Below are positions 39,093 to 50,250 of a DNA stretch of 64,000 nt, piece after piece (the first letter of the stretch is position 1; every line of letters starts with the position of its first letter). The DNA lies in assembly GCF_024713975.1 (NCBI RefSeq), contig NC_091095.1, positions 5,301,001 to 5,365,000 on the forward strand. The letters are read 5' to 3'. The notes under the pieces are model-generated. The model did no database searches. It had not been told where the DNA came from and saw only the letters and a program-made list of their open reading frames with translations. The translations under genes and the position numbers were made by a program. This stretch comes from Paralichthys olivaceus (taxonomy: Eukaryota > Chordata > Actinopteri > Pleuronectiformes > Paralichthyidae).

Positions 39093-39489
39093 TCCTTTTG
39101 AATCTAACTAAATCTTGATGTCGTCCTTTAAACTTGACTTTACATAAAGCCCATACACAATTGAACTTAGTTTAACTTATATTAAGTCCTTTAACTTTGA
39201 CTTTACCTGTAAGTATCAGTGCGTGTGTATTCGACTCAGTGTAACTTTAGTGTAGTTCAACAGTCAAACACACAGAAACAGTTTCAGTGAAAGAAAGTGA
39301 ACGTTTCTCCAGTGAACTGACACAGAAAGAAGAAGAAGAAGCAGAAGTTGATGGACAGACTTTCTTACGTCTCTTGTGAGGGTTGATGCTGAACTCAGTG
39401 TGAAGCCTCTGGTGTCTCTGTTCTTTTCCTATTCTCTCTTTCAGAATTTCGTTCAGTTGAACCGGATTCAGCTTCTCGCTCCCCGACAT
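38040..39489 (-). CDS. cfap144: Cilia- and flagella-associated protein 144 (FAM183A family)
   Basis: Small motile-cilium protein; the family is reported as an axonemal microtubule-associated component in ciliated cells. Four exons on the minus strand join in frame: 39489-39369, 38731-38672, 38572-38469 and 38135-38040. They have GT-AG introns and give 126 residues (human about 134). Landmarks are LNEILKERI..EQRHQRLHTEFSINPHKR (13-40), LPDKPMSRKQ (44-53), FIEAFHKARLEPTKKYSMPVTESQEIGW (63-90), VSDPL, and the final exon with ERFNFHRVSTDVTIH. The protein is hydrophilic with no signal peptide or membrane helix. Intron 1 holds a (TA)n tract (39059-39091). The start ATG has an X-box-like site close upstream. 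Convergent with ebna1bp2, its neighbour in human as well. The splice reconstruction and synteny together make the call strong. Confidence 0.93.
39059..39091. repeat. (TA)n microsatellite in cfap144 intron 1
   Basis: About 16 uninterrupted TA units. The flanks (38930-39200) are built of loosely repeated phrases such as GTCCTTTAAACTTGACTTTAC and GTCCTTTAACTTTGACTTTAC, an imperfect direct repeat. Confidence 0.95.
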
Positions 39490-39532
39490 GTTCTCACATC
39501 GAGACTCTCTCTGATGTTTGGGCTCTCTTCAC

Positions 39533-39546
39533 GTTACCAAGGAGAC
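39533..39546 (-). promoter_or_regulatory. X-box-like (RFX) site upstream of cfap144
   Basis: GTTACCAAGGAGAC fits the X-box layout GTNRCC-N2-RGYAAC with a perfect first half and 4 of 6 in the second. It lies 44 bp from the cfap144 start codon. RFX factors, with FOXJ1, control motile-cilium genes through this motif in vertebrates. Function here is inferred. Confidence 0.5.
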
Positions 39547-39659
39547 GGTCAAAGCTTCCTGCAGCTGCAGTGGCGCAGACCGACCGCACGGTGGCGCTAC
39601 ACGCTCAGATTTGCGCAGGGTGGGCGAGAACGAGAGTATACGCGTGTATAATTGTCCAC

Positions 39660-40756
39660 AGATACACATCATAGAGTAAAAACACCTGTATACTCTAGTA
39701 TTTAACACATAGACTAATAAAGGTCGTTTTTCTAATTCTATCTGTATAATAATAATTATTATAAACGCTCTGTTTTTAAGTCTAAAATAAGTGGTTATTT
39801 ATATTTTAGTTATTTAAAATGGTGAATTTCTTTCTGGTTTAGCGATTCAATGGAGATTTCTGCTCCCAAACAGATTAAAACCTGCATTTCATTGGTATTT
39901 GCCTTATTTAATTACATGCCTTTTATTTTCTTGATGAATAAATAATAAATCAGCATCACTTTGGAACTTTTAAATAGTTTCCAGCAGTTGCAGTTCATTC
40001 TCATACATGATTTAAAATAAAACTTTAGTTTTTGTTATATTTGTCTGTGTTCTTACCACTCACGCATGTTTTAATATAAATGTAAAGTTTGTTCCTCACC
40101 ATCCCGCTGCAGGAATAGTGAACTCCACAAGCATGAAGTGTATGTGTCTGTTCGAAAACAAAAATATTGAGGAATTCTCTGACCTAACGTTAGTTTTATG
40201 CAAATGTATATATCTTGATTAGGTGGGGAAAAAAACAACCTTAAGGTCATGTATTATTTCCTTTTTATACATGAGTGAAACCTGGATTTATCTAGTACCC
40301 ACAGAAAACTTTAAATCATCACAATCAGACCTCACTTAAAATATTCCCACTTTTTTCTTCAGGCACCAGCAAATCATTCGCTTTTATATCTGAAAAAAGC
40401 ATTTGAATTCAAATCTTCTCCACTTTGGACTATAATTAGATTTTTTTTTTTATTAAAACAAATCTTGGTCTTATCTCTGCTGTGCTCCCTCTGATTCACA
40501 GAAGCCGTCTGTTCATCCCAGTCCCTGCCGTCCTTCCTTCAAAGCACCATTCTGCTTTGTGGCGTGTTGAAAAAGTCTCGCCTGGAGCAAACAAACCCAT
40601 CAAAATGTAGTGGAGCAGCACAGAGCCAACGACTGACTCTGTCCACGCTGCAGGAAAATGAAGCCAGGCCGAGCACAGTGTGAGATTTCTTTTTGCCTTC
40701 ACATGTTCTCTCAGGGCAACAGTTGAGGGATTTTTCCTGTTAGCTCACCAGGACTG

Positions 40757-40824
<68 letters not shown>

Positions 40825-42000
40825 GAACTCTTAAATTTAGTGTGCACAGGCTGAAGTGCATGCGTGTGTGAAATTTAACGGTTACTAACATTTCACACGG
40901 AGAAGAAACAAACTTTTTTAGAAAGTAGAAAGTAATAAATACCCAGTGGACTTGTGACAGTGCTGCATGTGTGTGTGTGTGTGTACACTTGACCTCCCCT
41001 GGTCTCTGGGGTCAGGAATCACACATGAATAACAGTAGCCTCCTTTCACATCTTATAAACACCACGTCCGGTCGCTGTGGGTGCACCGATAAACTTCCAC
41101 AGCCGCAGCGACAATCTGCTGCCTGCTGACGTCTCACCACTTGTCCCCTCGCATGAGGATATCTCATTTCATTTCCCTTTCATTTGCTCTTCTCTCCCCA
41201 TCTGTTTCCCTCGGAAGTAGTTCATTTTGCTTTTCGTTTTGTCCTCCACTTTGTCAGTGGTGTCAACTCTTGGTGTTTTGTGCTTCTCCTCACAGTAATA
41301 GACGTCTTAATAATGAAGGTTGAGATGTTCAGCTCTCATAAGCTGATTCGAAGCTTTATTGGCCCCTGCGTGAGAGATATAATGGAAACAGGTAATAACT
41401 CAGGCAGTGGAGGTGCTGGGGGAGAGATTTCAGTGATTTCAGTGTGGGGTGCGCGAGGAGCCCCCCCCCTCGTGGTGTTTGTGTATGTGTGCGAGGGCGA
41501 GTGAGCAATATGTCTTATGGGAGAACGGGAGGCCTCGTGGTGTCGAGCTTTGTTCCCGAGCTCCTTCCCGTCACAGTGTCGGAACAAGTTACAGTCACGG
41601 CAGCTTCTGAGCTCCTCGGGCCGGGAATAGTCAAAGGCCGGTTTGAGAGTTTTTTTCAAACTCTGCGTACGTAAGTTACCGCAGCTTGTACGTGATTTAA
41701 TAAAATCTGACAAGGTTTCAGCTGTTTCCCACTCCTCCACTTTAACATGTATAGTTAATGAGGAGGTTTTTTAAAACATTTGTTCGTGAAGTGATGTGCG
41801 TTAACAACGAGCCTCAATCTCCAACATCCCCTCGGTGTTAGTTGAAATAAAGTATTTTGTTCATTTTTAAAAAGGCGGAGGAGAATCATTAAAGTTTCCT
41901 TATTTGAGTTTCCCTTTACTTTAGTGTCCGCTGCAGATTTTTTGTGCACGTAAAAAATCTCCTTAGGTACCAAAGGCAGAAATCTCTGAAGAGGAGAATC
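39660..42000. other. intergenic, no supported gene; (CA)n tract
   Basis: AT-rich sequence to about 40500, then a (CA)32 tract at 40758-40822 and a TG tract near 40970. Open frames on both strands at 41180-41740 overlap one another, lack splice framing and match nothing that I know. Confidence 0.5.
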
Positions 42001-43529
42001 CTACTGCTCAGAAAACGCTGCTTCTGAAGTGACGTTTGCATTCCTGGTACATTTCCGGGTTAGGAACCAATCAAAGGAGATTTTTAAGGAGGATTTTCAG
42101 ACAGAGGGTGAAAAATAGACGCGTTAAAAATATACGGTGTGAGAGTAATGATGTTTTAAAAAAGCTTTTCTCTCAGTGCGCAAAAATAATTAACCAAAAT
42201 TTGGTCATTTTAATGGCCGAGGTGAAGCGTGAGGAAAGCGTTGCCTCGGTAATCTCTCAGGATGTGATTTAATGAAATACCATTAACCTCGTTACCCTCT
42301 ATCAACAGAAGATATTCAAACTAACACCTTGATATTATATTTATAGAAATATATTTTATGATGTGTTTTAATATTTTCATTCATCATCATCAAGATATTT
42401 GATGTCTTTCATAGGTCAGACTCTTTCCTGAGATGTTATTCTTGTGAATGTTGGATCTCATTCTCGCATTTGAACAATGGACCATTAGCGAAACCTTGTG
42501 CAACGCTGTGGACATTACTTTTTGATGGCACCATTTAAAACAGACTTTTTATAAAGACTCAAGGAGAGATGTTGAGAGACTTGAAAACATTAAATGTTTT
42601 CTTCCCCCTGCAGATCACTTCCTTCCTCCGAGCCGCAGCACCAGCCTCTGACCTTTTCCTACCACAACTCTGTTTTAATTACACACTGCCCCTCGTCGCC
42701 TGCTAATTAAAACATCTTGTCATGTATTATTCAGCCATTTTCTCCACCATTGCACCAACATTAAACAAATGAGAGGTGCACACTTTCCCCTCGCCACACT
42801 CTGTCTCATCCACTCTAACACATGTATGATGGCTGATGAAAGCCAACCGGTGTTTCTCTAAGAGGAGGAAATGTTTGCCGAGGTATTTTCACCTCGGTGA
42901 AATATCTCTGTGTGTGTTTTTGTTCTGGTAGCTGCTGACCCTTGGTTGGAGAGTCTGTGACTGTGATTCAAAGGAAGCGTTGCCATTTTCAATCAAGCAC
43001 CACTTAATAAAAATGTAAATTGATTTTCTGTTGCACAAATGCCGTCCGGGGTGGAATTTTAAAGAGTTGCTCTCATTGAAAATGCACCAGTATGACCAGT
43101 GATAAGCAAATGATTCAGATAAGCACTATGTATGTTTGCAATATATTCACGGCACGTCTAAGGGTCGATTATCTCTTCTCCACGAGGCAAATACTTTTAC
43201 CTTCCATGTCAAACCATGTTTTTCATCAATATCCACAAACTATTCCCGAGCAGATCTGTGAAAATGTCCAAAAAACACCCTAACAAGCATTTTTAAAGAC
43301 ATTTCAAACAAACTCCTGAGTCTTCCTCTTTGTTTCAACCTGTGCCAAAACATTTTGAGTTCTTTCTATTCTGATGTCTCATCTTCCACCAACTTTAGTT
43401 GAAAGCCGTTAGTTGTAGTAAGTAAAAGCAGTTTTTGGGAAATCCTGCTTTAAAAGAAACATCAGCTTGTTCCTTTACACGGGTGAAAACCTGCTCTCAG
43501 GGGTAGATGTAATAAAATGTGTGTTTTTT

Positions 43530-43690
43530 GTTTGTAGATAAGCAAGAATACGCAAAGACGTCCCGATGCAAAAGAAGACCCCATTCAGTATTGGTGTGGA
43601 CCCAGATCAGGGGATGAATCCAGGAGGAACATTGCAAGATTTTTAAATTGTTTTGTTGATTTCTCAGAGAATAATTAATAGTTTGCGAAT
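43530..43690 (+). repeat. interspersed repeat fragment (family C)
   Basis: AAAAGAAGACCCCATTCAGTATTGGTGTGGACCCAGATCAGGGGATGAATCCAGG, then ATTGCAAGATTTTTAA and TTTCTCAGAGAATAATTAATAG, follow the order of a fish repeat that I recall. The piece at 50125-50250 corresponds to its earlier part and that at 12635-12715 to its end. Confidence 0.45.
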
Positions 43691-45243
43691 GTAAATACGT
43701 TTTTAAAGTAATGTAACTAAATAATATGATATGATTTTAGATTTTAGTGATAATGCAGCATAATTCAAGATTCAGTCATGGAAAGCACTTTGTAAATGTT
43801 GTATAACCTTATAACCTGTGCAACTCTATAGATACTGTGAATCCTGAGCTCGGTCCTGTGCTTAGCGAGCAATTCAATCTGCCATGACAGTCTTGAGTGT
43901 CACTTTATATAATCCAGCCAGGAAGTATGTCTAAATTCATTTGACAAAGAAAATTAGTGCACAAACATAATTTCAAGCTTAGAGAAACTCACACAAACGT
44001 ATCGGACCAGTTTGTCTCCTCTCCTATAAAAACTATCTGAGTCATAATTGTATTTACGATATATGCTGCCATATGCATGGATGAACAAATTCAAAGCTTT
44101 CAAAGTTTCTCAACTAAAAAGGCTTGAAGACTTTGTGAAGCGGCTCAACTAAACTGAGCAGGAATCTCCAGCAAAGACCGTGAGAAAGCGTTTTTTGTGG
44201 TTTGGCTCTGGACCCTCGTGTCTGCTCTGTCTGTGGCTGCCAGTCAACCAGAACACTCATCTCACAGCAGATAGGATCCCGCCCATCTCAGCCCTTTGTC
44301 TCCTCACGTACTGAGATAATAATTTATCTCAGCTTCTTATCTGATTCTTTCTTTTCTGTGTGTGTGTGTGTGTGTGTGTGCATGACTTCGGAGGACAGTA
44401 CTGACTTATATTGACTTCCTGAAAACTTACTTAACAAAACCACTTAGCATTTGTTAACGAGTAATAACTGGACCACACACACACACACATACACACACCT
44501 CTGCTGTGTGACTTTTCCGTGTGTTCACTTTGCACAGGCGACAACAGGTGATAGCAGACGTGTTCTGGCATAAACACACACACACGTTTGTGCTTTCCAT
44601 TTTGTTTTGATAGTGTTAAAGGTGTCTGGGTCTCACTGGAGACGCTGTGGTCGTGGGAAAGACGTCTCTCCATCAGATGGTAGCTCAATGTCACCACTGC
44701 TCTTGTCTGTAATCTCCTGTTTTGTCTCAGTGGAGGAGACTTTCTCAGGTCGGACAGAGCGCAGCAGAGATTGCTGCAGAATAGATTAGGATAGACCACA
44801 CTGCACACGGCTTTGTCAGTTACTTGAAACACAGACAGTACATTTACAGTCACACACTTGTATTCCACTGAATTCTGGGTTTTGAATAATGCGTCTCAGT
44901 TGGGTTTTTAGGGCAGTTTACGACAAACAGCCTCTTGCCTGTTTACAATCAATTATTTGCACAGGAACCAAACAAACAATGGTTTGCAAGACTGGGTGAC
45001 AGAAGGAGTCCAGGATATGAGAGCGCTGTATGAATGTGTGTGAAAGCTTTTTTTTAACGTCATATAAGACTTGGATCACACGAAGGGTGCGGTGGCGGGG
45101 GGATAAACAACTTTGACGCAAAAACATTTGGATTGCGACACTCTAATTAATGATTTGATGGAGTCATGTGATTTAGTTGTTGCTAATTCTCCTTTATGCC
45201 GCGTTTATGTACGAAAACAGACATGTGTGTTTAAGCAATGCAT

Positions 45244-45257
45244 CCACTAGAGGGCAG
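45244..45257 (+). promoter_or_regulatory. CTCF-like motif
   Basis: CCACTAGAGGGCAG matches every position of the vertebrate CTCF core consensus CCASYAGRKGGCRS. It lies alone in the gene-poor stretch between cfap144 and the coiled-coil gene, where an insulator would be plausible. Binding is inferred. Confidence 0.5.
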
Positions 45258-46131
45258 TGCAGAGTCGAGAGGGTCTTTTGGCTACACTAACCCCACGATT
45301 TCCAGCAGTACTGCTTATAGTCGTAGACAGAAGGCTCCAACTGTTTACGTATCCAATGTTGATCATAAACGAGCCTTAACCTACCAGGCTAGCATCATCA
45401 TTGCTAAAGGATTGTAGTATTTTATATACGCTCTTTAAAAAGGAAGAACACACTAAAACTATATCTCTCAAACTGTCCCATGGCATTTTCGGGGTTGGGG
45501 TACAAATATAAGCTACCACCGTAACCAGGCAACAGGGTGAGTTGAAGACTCAGGTGTGTCCCTCAACACTTGACTCGTGCTGCATTTAAGGGGCTCATAA
45601 TCACATTTCTCCTCATATTTGCCTCGCGAGTGCGGTAGCTTGTCTTCATTAGCGCTGGTGGCCTGGAGTGAGTGTGTCAGGTTGATGGGGTTTTTTTTCT
45701 GTGTTGCCTGCTAGCGTGAGCAAGTGATTACCTCATCGTAAGTGGTGCTGCGACAGGTCACCCCGGGGGATTTTCACGTGCGTATATTTGAGTGTGTGCA
45801 GGAATACGCAAGATGAATGTTTTTGAATGTGAGAGATGGTTTGTGCACGATGACACCCACCACCATTGATCTGCTGAGAAAATTATGCTTTCGACCCAAT
45901 GACTCACTTATCACCGTCCTCTGTGTTTTGCCTCCCGGTGAAGAGAACATCTCTCAGAGTTCATAACACATGCAGTCCTGCACACGTATACACAGAGTAC
46001 GCTCAAGCATTTACAAACTCAAAACAATTCATCTATTTTCATCATTGGTGTGTGGGCAGGTGTTTGATATTGGAGATACTCCACATGTTCTAAAACATGC
46101 ACTGACTTTGGACACATATCTTGGACCATCA

Positions 46132-46330
46132 ATAGACTGTATATTAAGATGAAAGACATGACAGCTCCACAAAAGTGGAGCCAAATCAGCTGGATTCATG
46201 AAATATCATGATTGACAGCTGAGACTAACTCACTATCGGTTGAGCGCATGTATCATCACCTCAAAACCGTGGCTCCACACCTCGATCCATACTGCGCAGA
46301 CTCTGGGTCCAAATGATGTCCGAAGTGCTT
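46132..46330 (+). repeat. family A repeat copy
   Basis: It starts ATAGACTGTATATTAAGATG, then GACATGACAGCTCCACAAAAG and TGGAGCCAAATC, sharing blocks with 6147-6200. The end near TGCGCAGACTCTGGGTCC is degenerate. Confidence 0.6.
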
Positions 46331-46774
46331 TTATATCCAGGATATATATTATCTTATCTTTTTGCACAATGGGAGGAAGTGGAGACGTGTCCTTTTTTCA
46401 AAAGTCTATGGCTAAAAACACAAAAAAGAATTAGGTGCTGGGAAAGGCATTGGCAGATTTTAAAGACTAATGACTCAACACCAAGAGTCAAATACAAGCT
46501 TAAATATACATACACCTAGTGGAAAAATGTGATCAATGACATGACCGGAGATCACCAAAACTGTTGATTCAACATTAGAAAACAAAAAGATCAATGTAAT
46601 TCAGTATTTTTTACCAAATAGAAAAACACAACAGAGCCATTAACCCAGTTTAATATTGATTTATCCTGATAATAAATCCAGAGACTGTGTTTCTCATCCA
46701 ATCAACGTCCAACTTGGCAGGTGCTATAAGCTCTGATTTTCAGTGAAAAGCGTATTACATAAAAGGCTTTCGCT

Positions 46775-47000
46775 CCAGTTGGTTGGCAGACAGACGAGAA
46801 CAGAAAACCCAAACTCAGAAAATATTCAGGGAAACACCAGGGAACAGAAACATGAGCGAACTCCAGAGAACAGAAGCACGAGGTTGAGACCGGGGAGAGG
46901 AACACACGAACTGACAAGGAGAACGGGGAGCACTGAGGCTAAATACACAACGGAGGCAGGGGCACAGGTGAAGCGTATTTCAAAACATTCCAAGAGTTGA
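46775..47000 (-). repeat. interspersed repeat copy (family D), reverse orientation
   Basis: Read on the minus strand it contains CACCTGTGCCCCTGCCTCCG and TTGTGTATTTAGCCTCAGTG followed by CTCCCC. The plus-strand unit at 63380-63700 has CACCTGTGTTCAATTCCCTG then CTTGTGTATTTAGTCTCTGT and GCTCCC. The shared order shows two copies of one family. Confidence 0.6.
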
Positions 47001-50000
47001 AAAGTTTGAAAAGTCATTTTAGAGTTTCTCACTGGCGCGACATCGTGACAGCCGGCGGGTTGTTGAAGATTCGCAGGAAGCGTTGTGTCGATTGTGTTTT
47101 TGGATCAGCAGTTGTTGAGATCGCATCATCGGCGGCATCACAGAACATGAGTTTGTCAACAAGCACATCTGAAACCGGCTTACAACTTAGTTATTAGTTA
47201 CTGGAAAGGTTGATTCTCTTCACATTGAGTGTTTGTCTGCAGACAGACTTGATACTATTACATGTGTACGTGACCTGTTTGACACAAAAAACACAGGTTA
47301 CAGTAGAAGTAACCTGAAACTGTATAGAGAGAGGTCACTGCTCAGTACCAATCTGCCAAAGTGTCTATATTGCCAAGTAGCATTTCAACCATATTTCTTA
47401 CCTGTACCTGTTTCTGCCGTTACCTGCCTGTAATCATTTTTCTGCCTCACTACGCGTTGCCACATCCTGCTGCTCGTGTGATTACCTGCTTTTCTGCCTC
47501 GGCCCCTTTTTGATTTGTTTCCCTTCTATGACAGCAGGCCCCTGGTGAACGTGAACTGCATTTCACTATATTTACTTTGTCAGTCTGCATTTTAGACCAT
47601 TTACCTGTTGCCAGTTACAAGTCTGTCTGTCTGCTTCTTAAATCTCAAATGGTGATTTAAAGAAGAATAAATGTGTCAAATCAAAATTCATATCATTTTG
47701 TTTGGCTCCAGCCCCCTGCACGATTCTTTTAGGATAATGGATGGAGAGGGTTAAGTCATGCAGTTTAATATCATGAGCAGTGGAAGCTTATTATTTCAGT
47801 AAGTTCACATGAGCTTGGAGGCATATCCAACCTTTTAATTTGTTTGGGTTAATTCTATCCCAAATTAATTCATATATCAGTAGAAAAGACTTGCTTTAGG
47901 AAAGTGAAAAACTATTTCCAGGTCTTGAAATGATCTCACTGAGCACTGAGGCCTGACAGCTCACAACATGAAGCAGTCTTTATCTTATAATTTCACATTA
48001 TCCATCGACAAATGGAGAAATCTCTGTCGTTTGAGTTTCTTGTTCGACACTGATCCGATCACCACGTGCATAGCTGATGGAAAGTCTTTTCTCGAGAACT
48101 GTAAATGTTGGACGGCGGCGGGTTTCAGTGAAAGTGAGCGAATACCTCTGCCAAGGCCAAATTTCAAGCCTGCATAATTATCAGTCACCTAAATAAAAAG
48201 TGATTATTTGATGGGAACTTGGTGAAAATGTCAAAATACATCCAATCTCACAATGATAGATAAAGTGATAAAAATGCTTTTGTCCAGACCTGCTTATGTT
48301 ATTATTATCACACAGCAATGATGTGAATTAGATTATGGTGATTAGAGAACTAAATAAAATATTGAACAATAAGCACATTTTAAGCACTGCACAAATTTCT
48401 TTTTAATGTGCCACTTGTCATTATCATTGTCAAAACAGCAAGTCGACCACATCCCCACTTTAATGGTCCCCCTCCCCTCCTCTTTCCATAACTTCCTGTG
48501 AGAGGAGAGTTCGGGGAACATCAGTAAATGTAGCCTGAAATAAAATAAAAGTGAGATGAGCCATGAATCCCTGTCTGTGCATCCACCTATTCAATCATCT
48601 CCAAAATGACAGCCCTGCCTACTTCAATGCAGTGTCATTAAAAGGGACTTTAGGTTTCACAGCATTAACACAGGCGACTTATTCAGGGGAGGGGAAACAG
48701 GGAAGTGGACTGACAATAAGGACAAAATCCTTGATCTTGATAATAAAAAACTTGCTGGTGGGCCTGACACTTGGCAGTAAAATCCCCATTAAAGGTCCTA
48801 AATGTGTTGCCAAATATTGAGTCCACACTATAAATGGGCTGACAAGCTGCAAACTTTAGATTTTAAGTACCAAGATAAAGCCGGGAATTAAAAGCATTTG
48901 TTGACTTGACTGAAACACAGTGTTACGATTTTACCGCGTGTTGTATATTTCTCTGTCTGTCTGGAATGTGGCTGTACTGTGGTGTTGTGCCGTCTGATGG
49001 CTCGAAGGATTTACGCTTTATGGCTGTCAAGCCTTTGCTCATGCATCTTCTTTACTTTTGTTCTTTTTAAGTTACTCCATAGTTAGATCAGGTTTTCATG
49101 TTCCAGGTAGATGCCCTATAGGTGGGGAGCAGGGGCCACTTTGCTCCTATGACCAGGGTTGTTCCAGCTTCATTTTTAAAGAAGTTTAACAGTCTCGAGC
49201 TTAATTACTCTGCTTTAGAAAAAGACATTTTCAGATCAGCTCCCTCCTCCTCTGTGATGTTTACTGCCTCGCTGGTTTGCATCATTAACCCTCTGTAGCT
49301 ACGGGGCTAATAACACAAACCCCAGTGTCCACGGCTCACATCTCCTGAATAGGGAGAATGTTGGGACAGAGCGATGGGGTCATCACTCATGTCAAATTCC
49401 AGACCAAAGTGGCCACTTTGTTTGGGGAATAGATCTAGCTTTGTCACGGCTTGGTAGCACATTCATTCCCCCTCTGAGTGAAAGGAGCTCAAGACAGCGG
49501 AACAAGACCCCAACAGATATCATCACTGCAGCGTGCAGATCTTTCAATTCCAGAAATAACACTTTATTTTCTCCATTACTGATGAAATTCGCCTGTGTTC
49601 AGTAGGGTGTCAAGGCTTGTTGGACGTTAGACACATTTACATCCAATTCGTAAGCCGCCGTGTGATTTATCCCGTCATCAATCAGACAACAATCGACTTT
49701 GTACCGAGCCTAGAAAAACAGACTCCTTGGTGATAAGAGATTTTCATCTGGCAGTGATTTGAGATGCTGAGAGAGAAGAGGAGACACTTTATCACACCCA
49801 ACACGCACTTCGTGAAAGTTTCCAAACCAGCCGTGACATGCAGGGATAATAAATACGTCAAGCCATCAATTAGGAAACTTTAAAAAATGGATTGAAGGTT
49901 TACACCCACGGGTGTGTATCAGCACAGACATAATGAGCTGTGATGATGGCGACTAAGGTCACACAAAGGATTATGACTCAAACAAGAGTTAGTGTAACAT

Positions 50001-50124
50001 TATCCAGGAACAGTGGTTTGTTACAGGAAGTTTCAAATGAATCATAAATGAAGGATGTCAGTGATAAATGTTGCAAAATAAATGTTACGATGTACATTAG
50101 TTACTTCCGTTGTTTTGCTGGCAG

Positions 50125-50250
50125 TTTGTTCGTGAGCAGGATTAACCGAAAACTACGTGAGAGATATCTACGAAACTTTGTGGAAGAATGGGACATCGGC
50201 CAAGAAAGCACTCGTTCAGGGTGACAGGGCTTTTTTCTTTTTACATTTTA
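50125..50250 (+). repeat. interspersed repeat fragment (family C, 5' part)
   Basis: GTTCGTGAGCAGGATTAACC, then AAACTACGTGAGAGATATCT, ACGAAACTTTGTGGAAGAAT and GGGACATCGGCCAAGAAAGC. This is the part of family C that precedes the segment preserved at 43530. Identification is from memory of the full unit. Confidence 0.45.

Noticed and set aside
41336-41740. 134-codon minus-strand frame and overlapping plus-strand frames
   Set aside because: Competing frames in a CpG-containing patch, no splice sites that join them and no family resemblance.
44431-44868. 145-codon minus-strand frame
   Set aside because: It ends in microsatellite-derived Cys/Val residues and lacks any domain.
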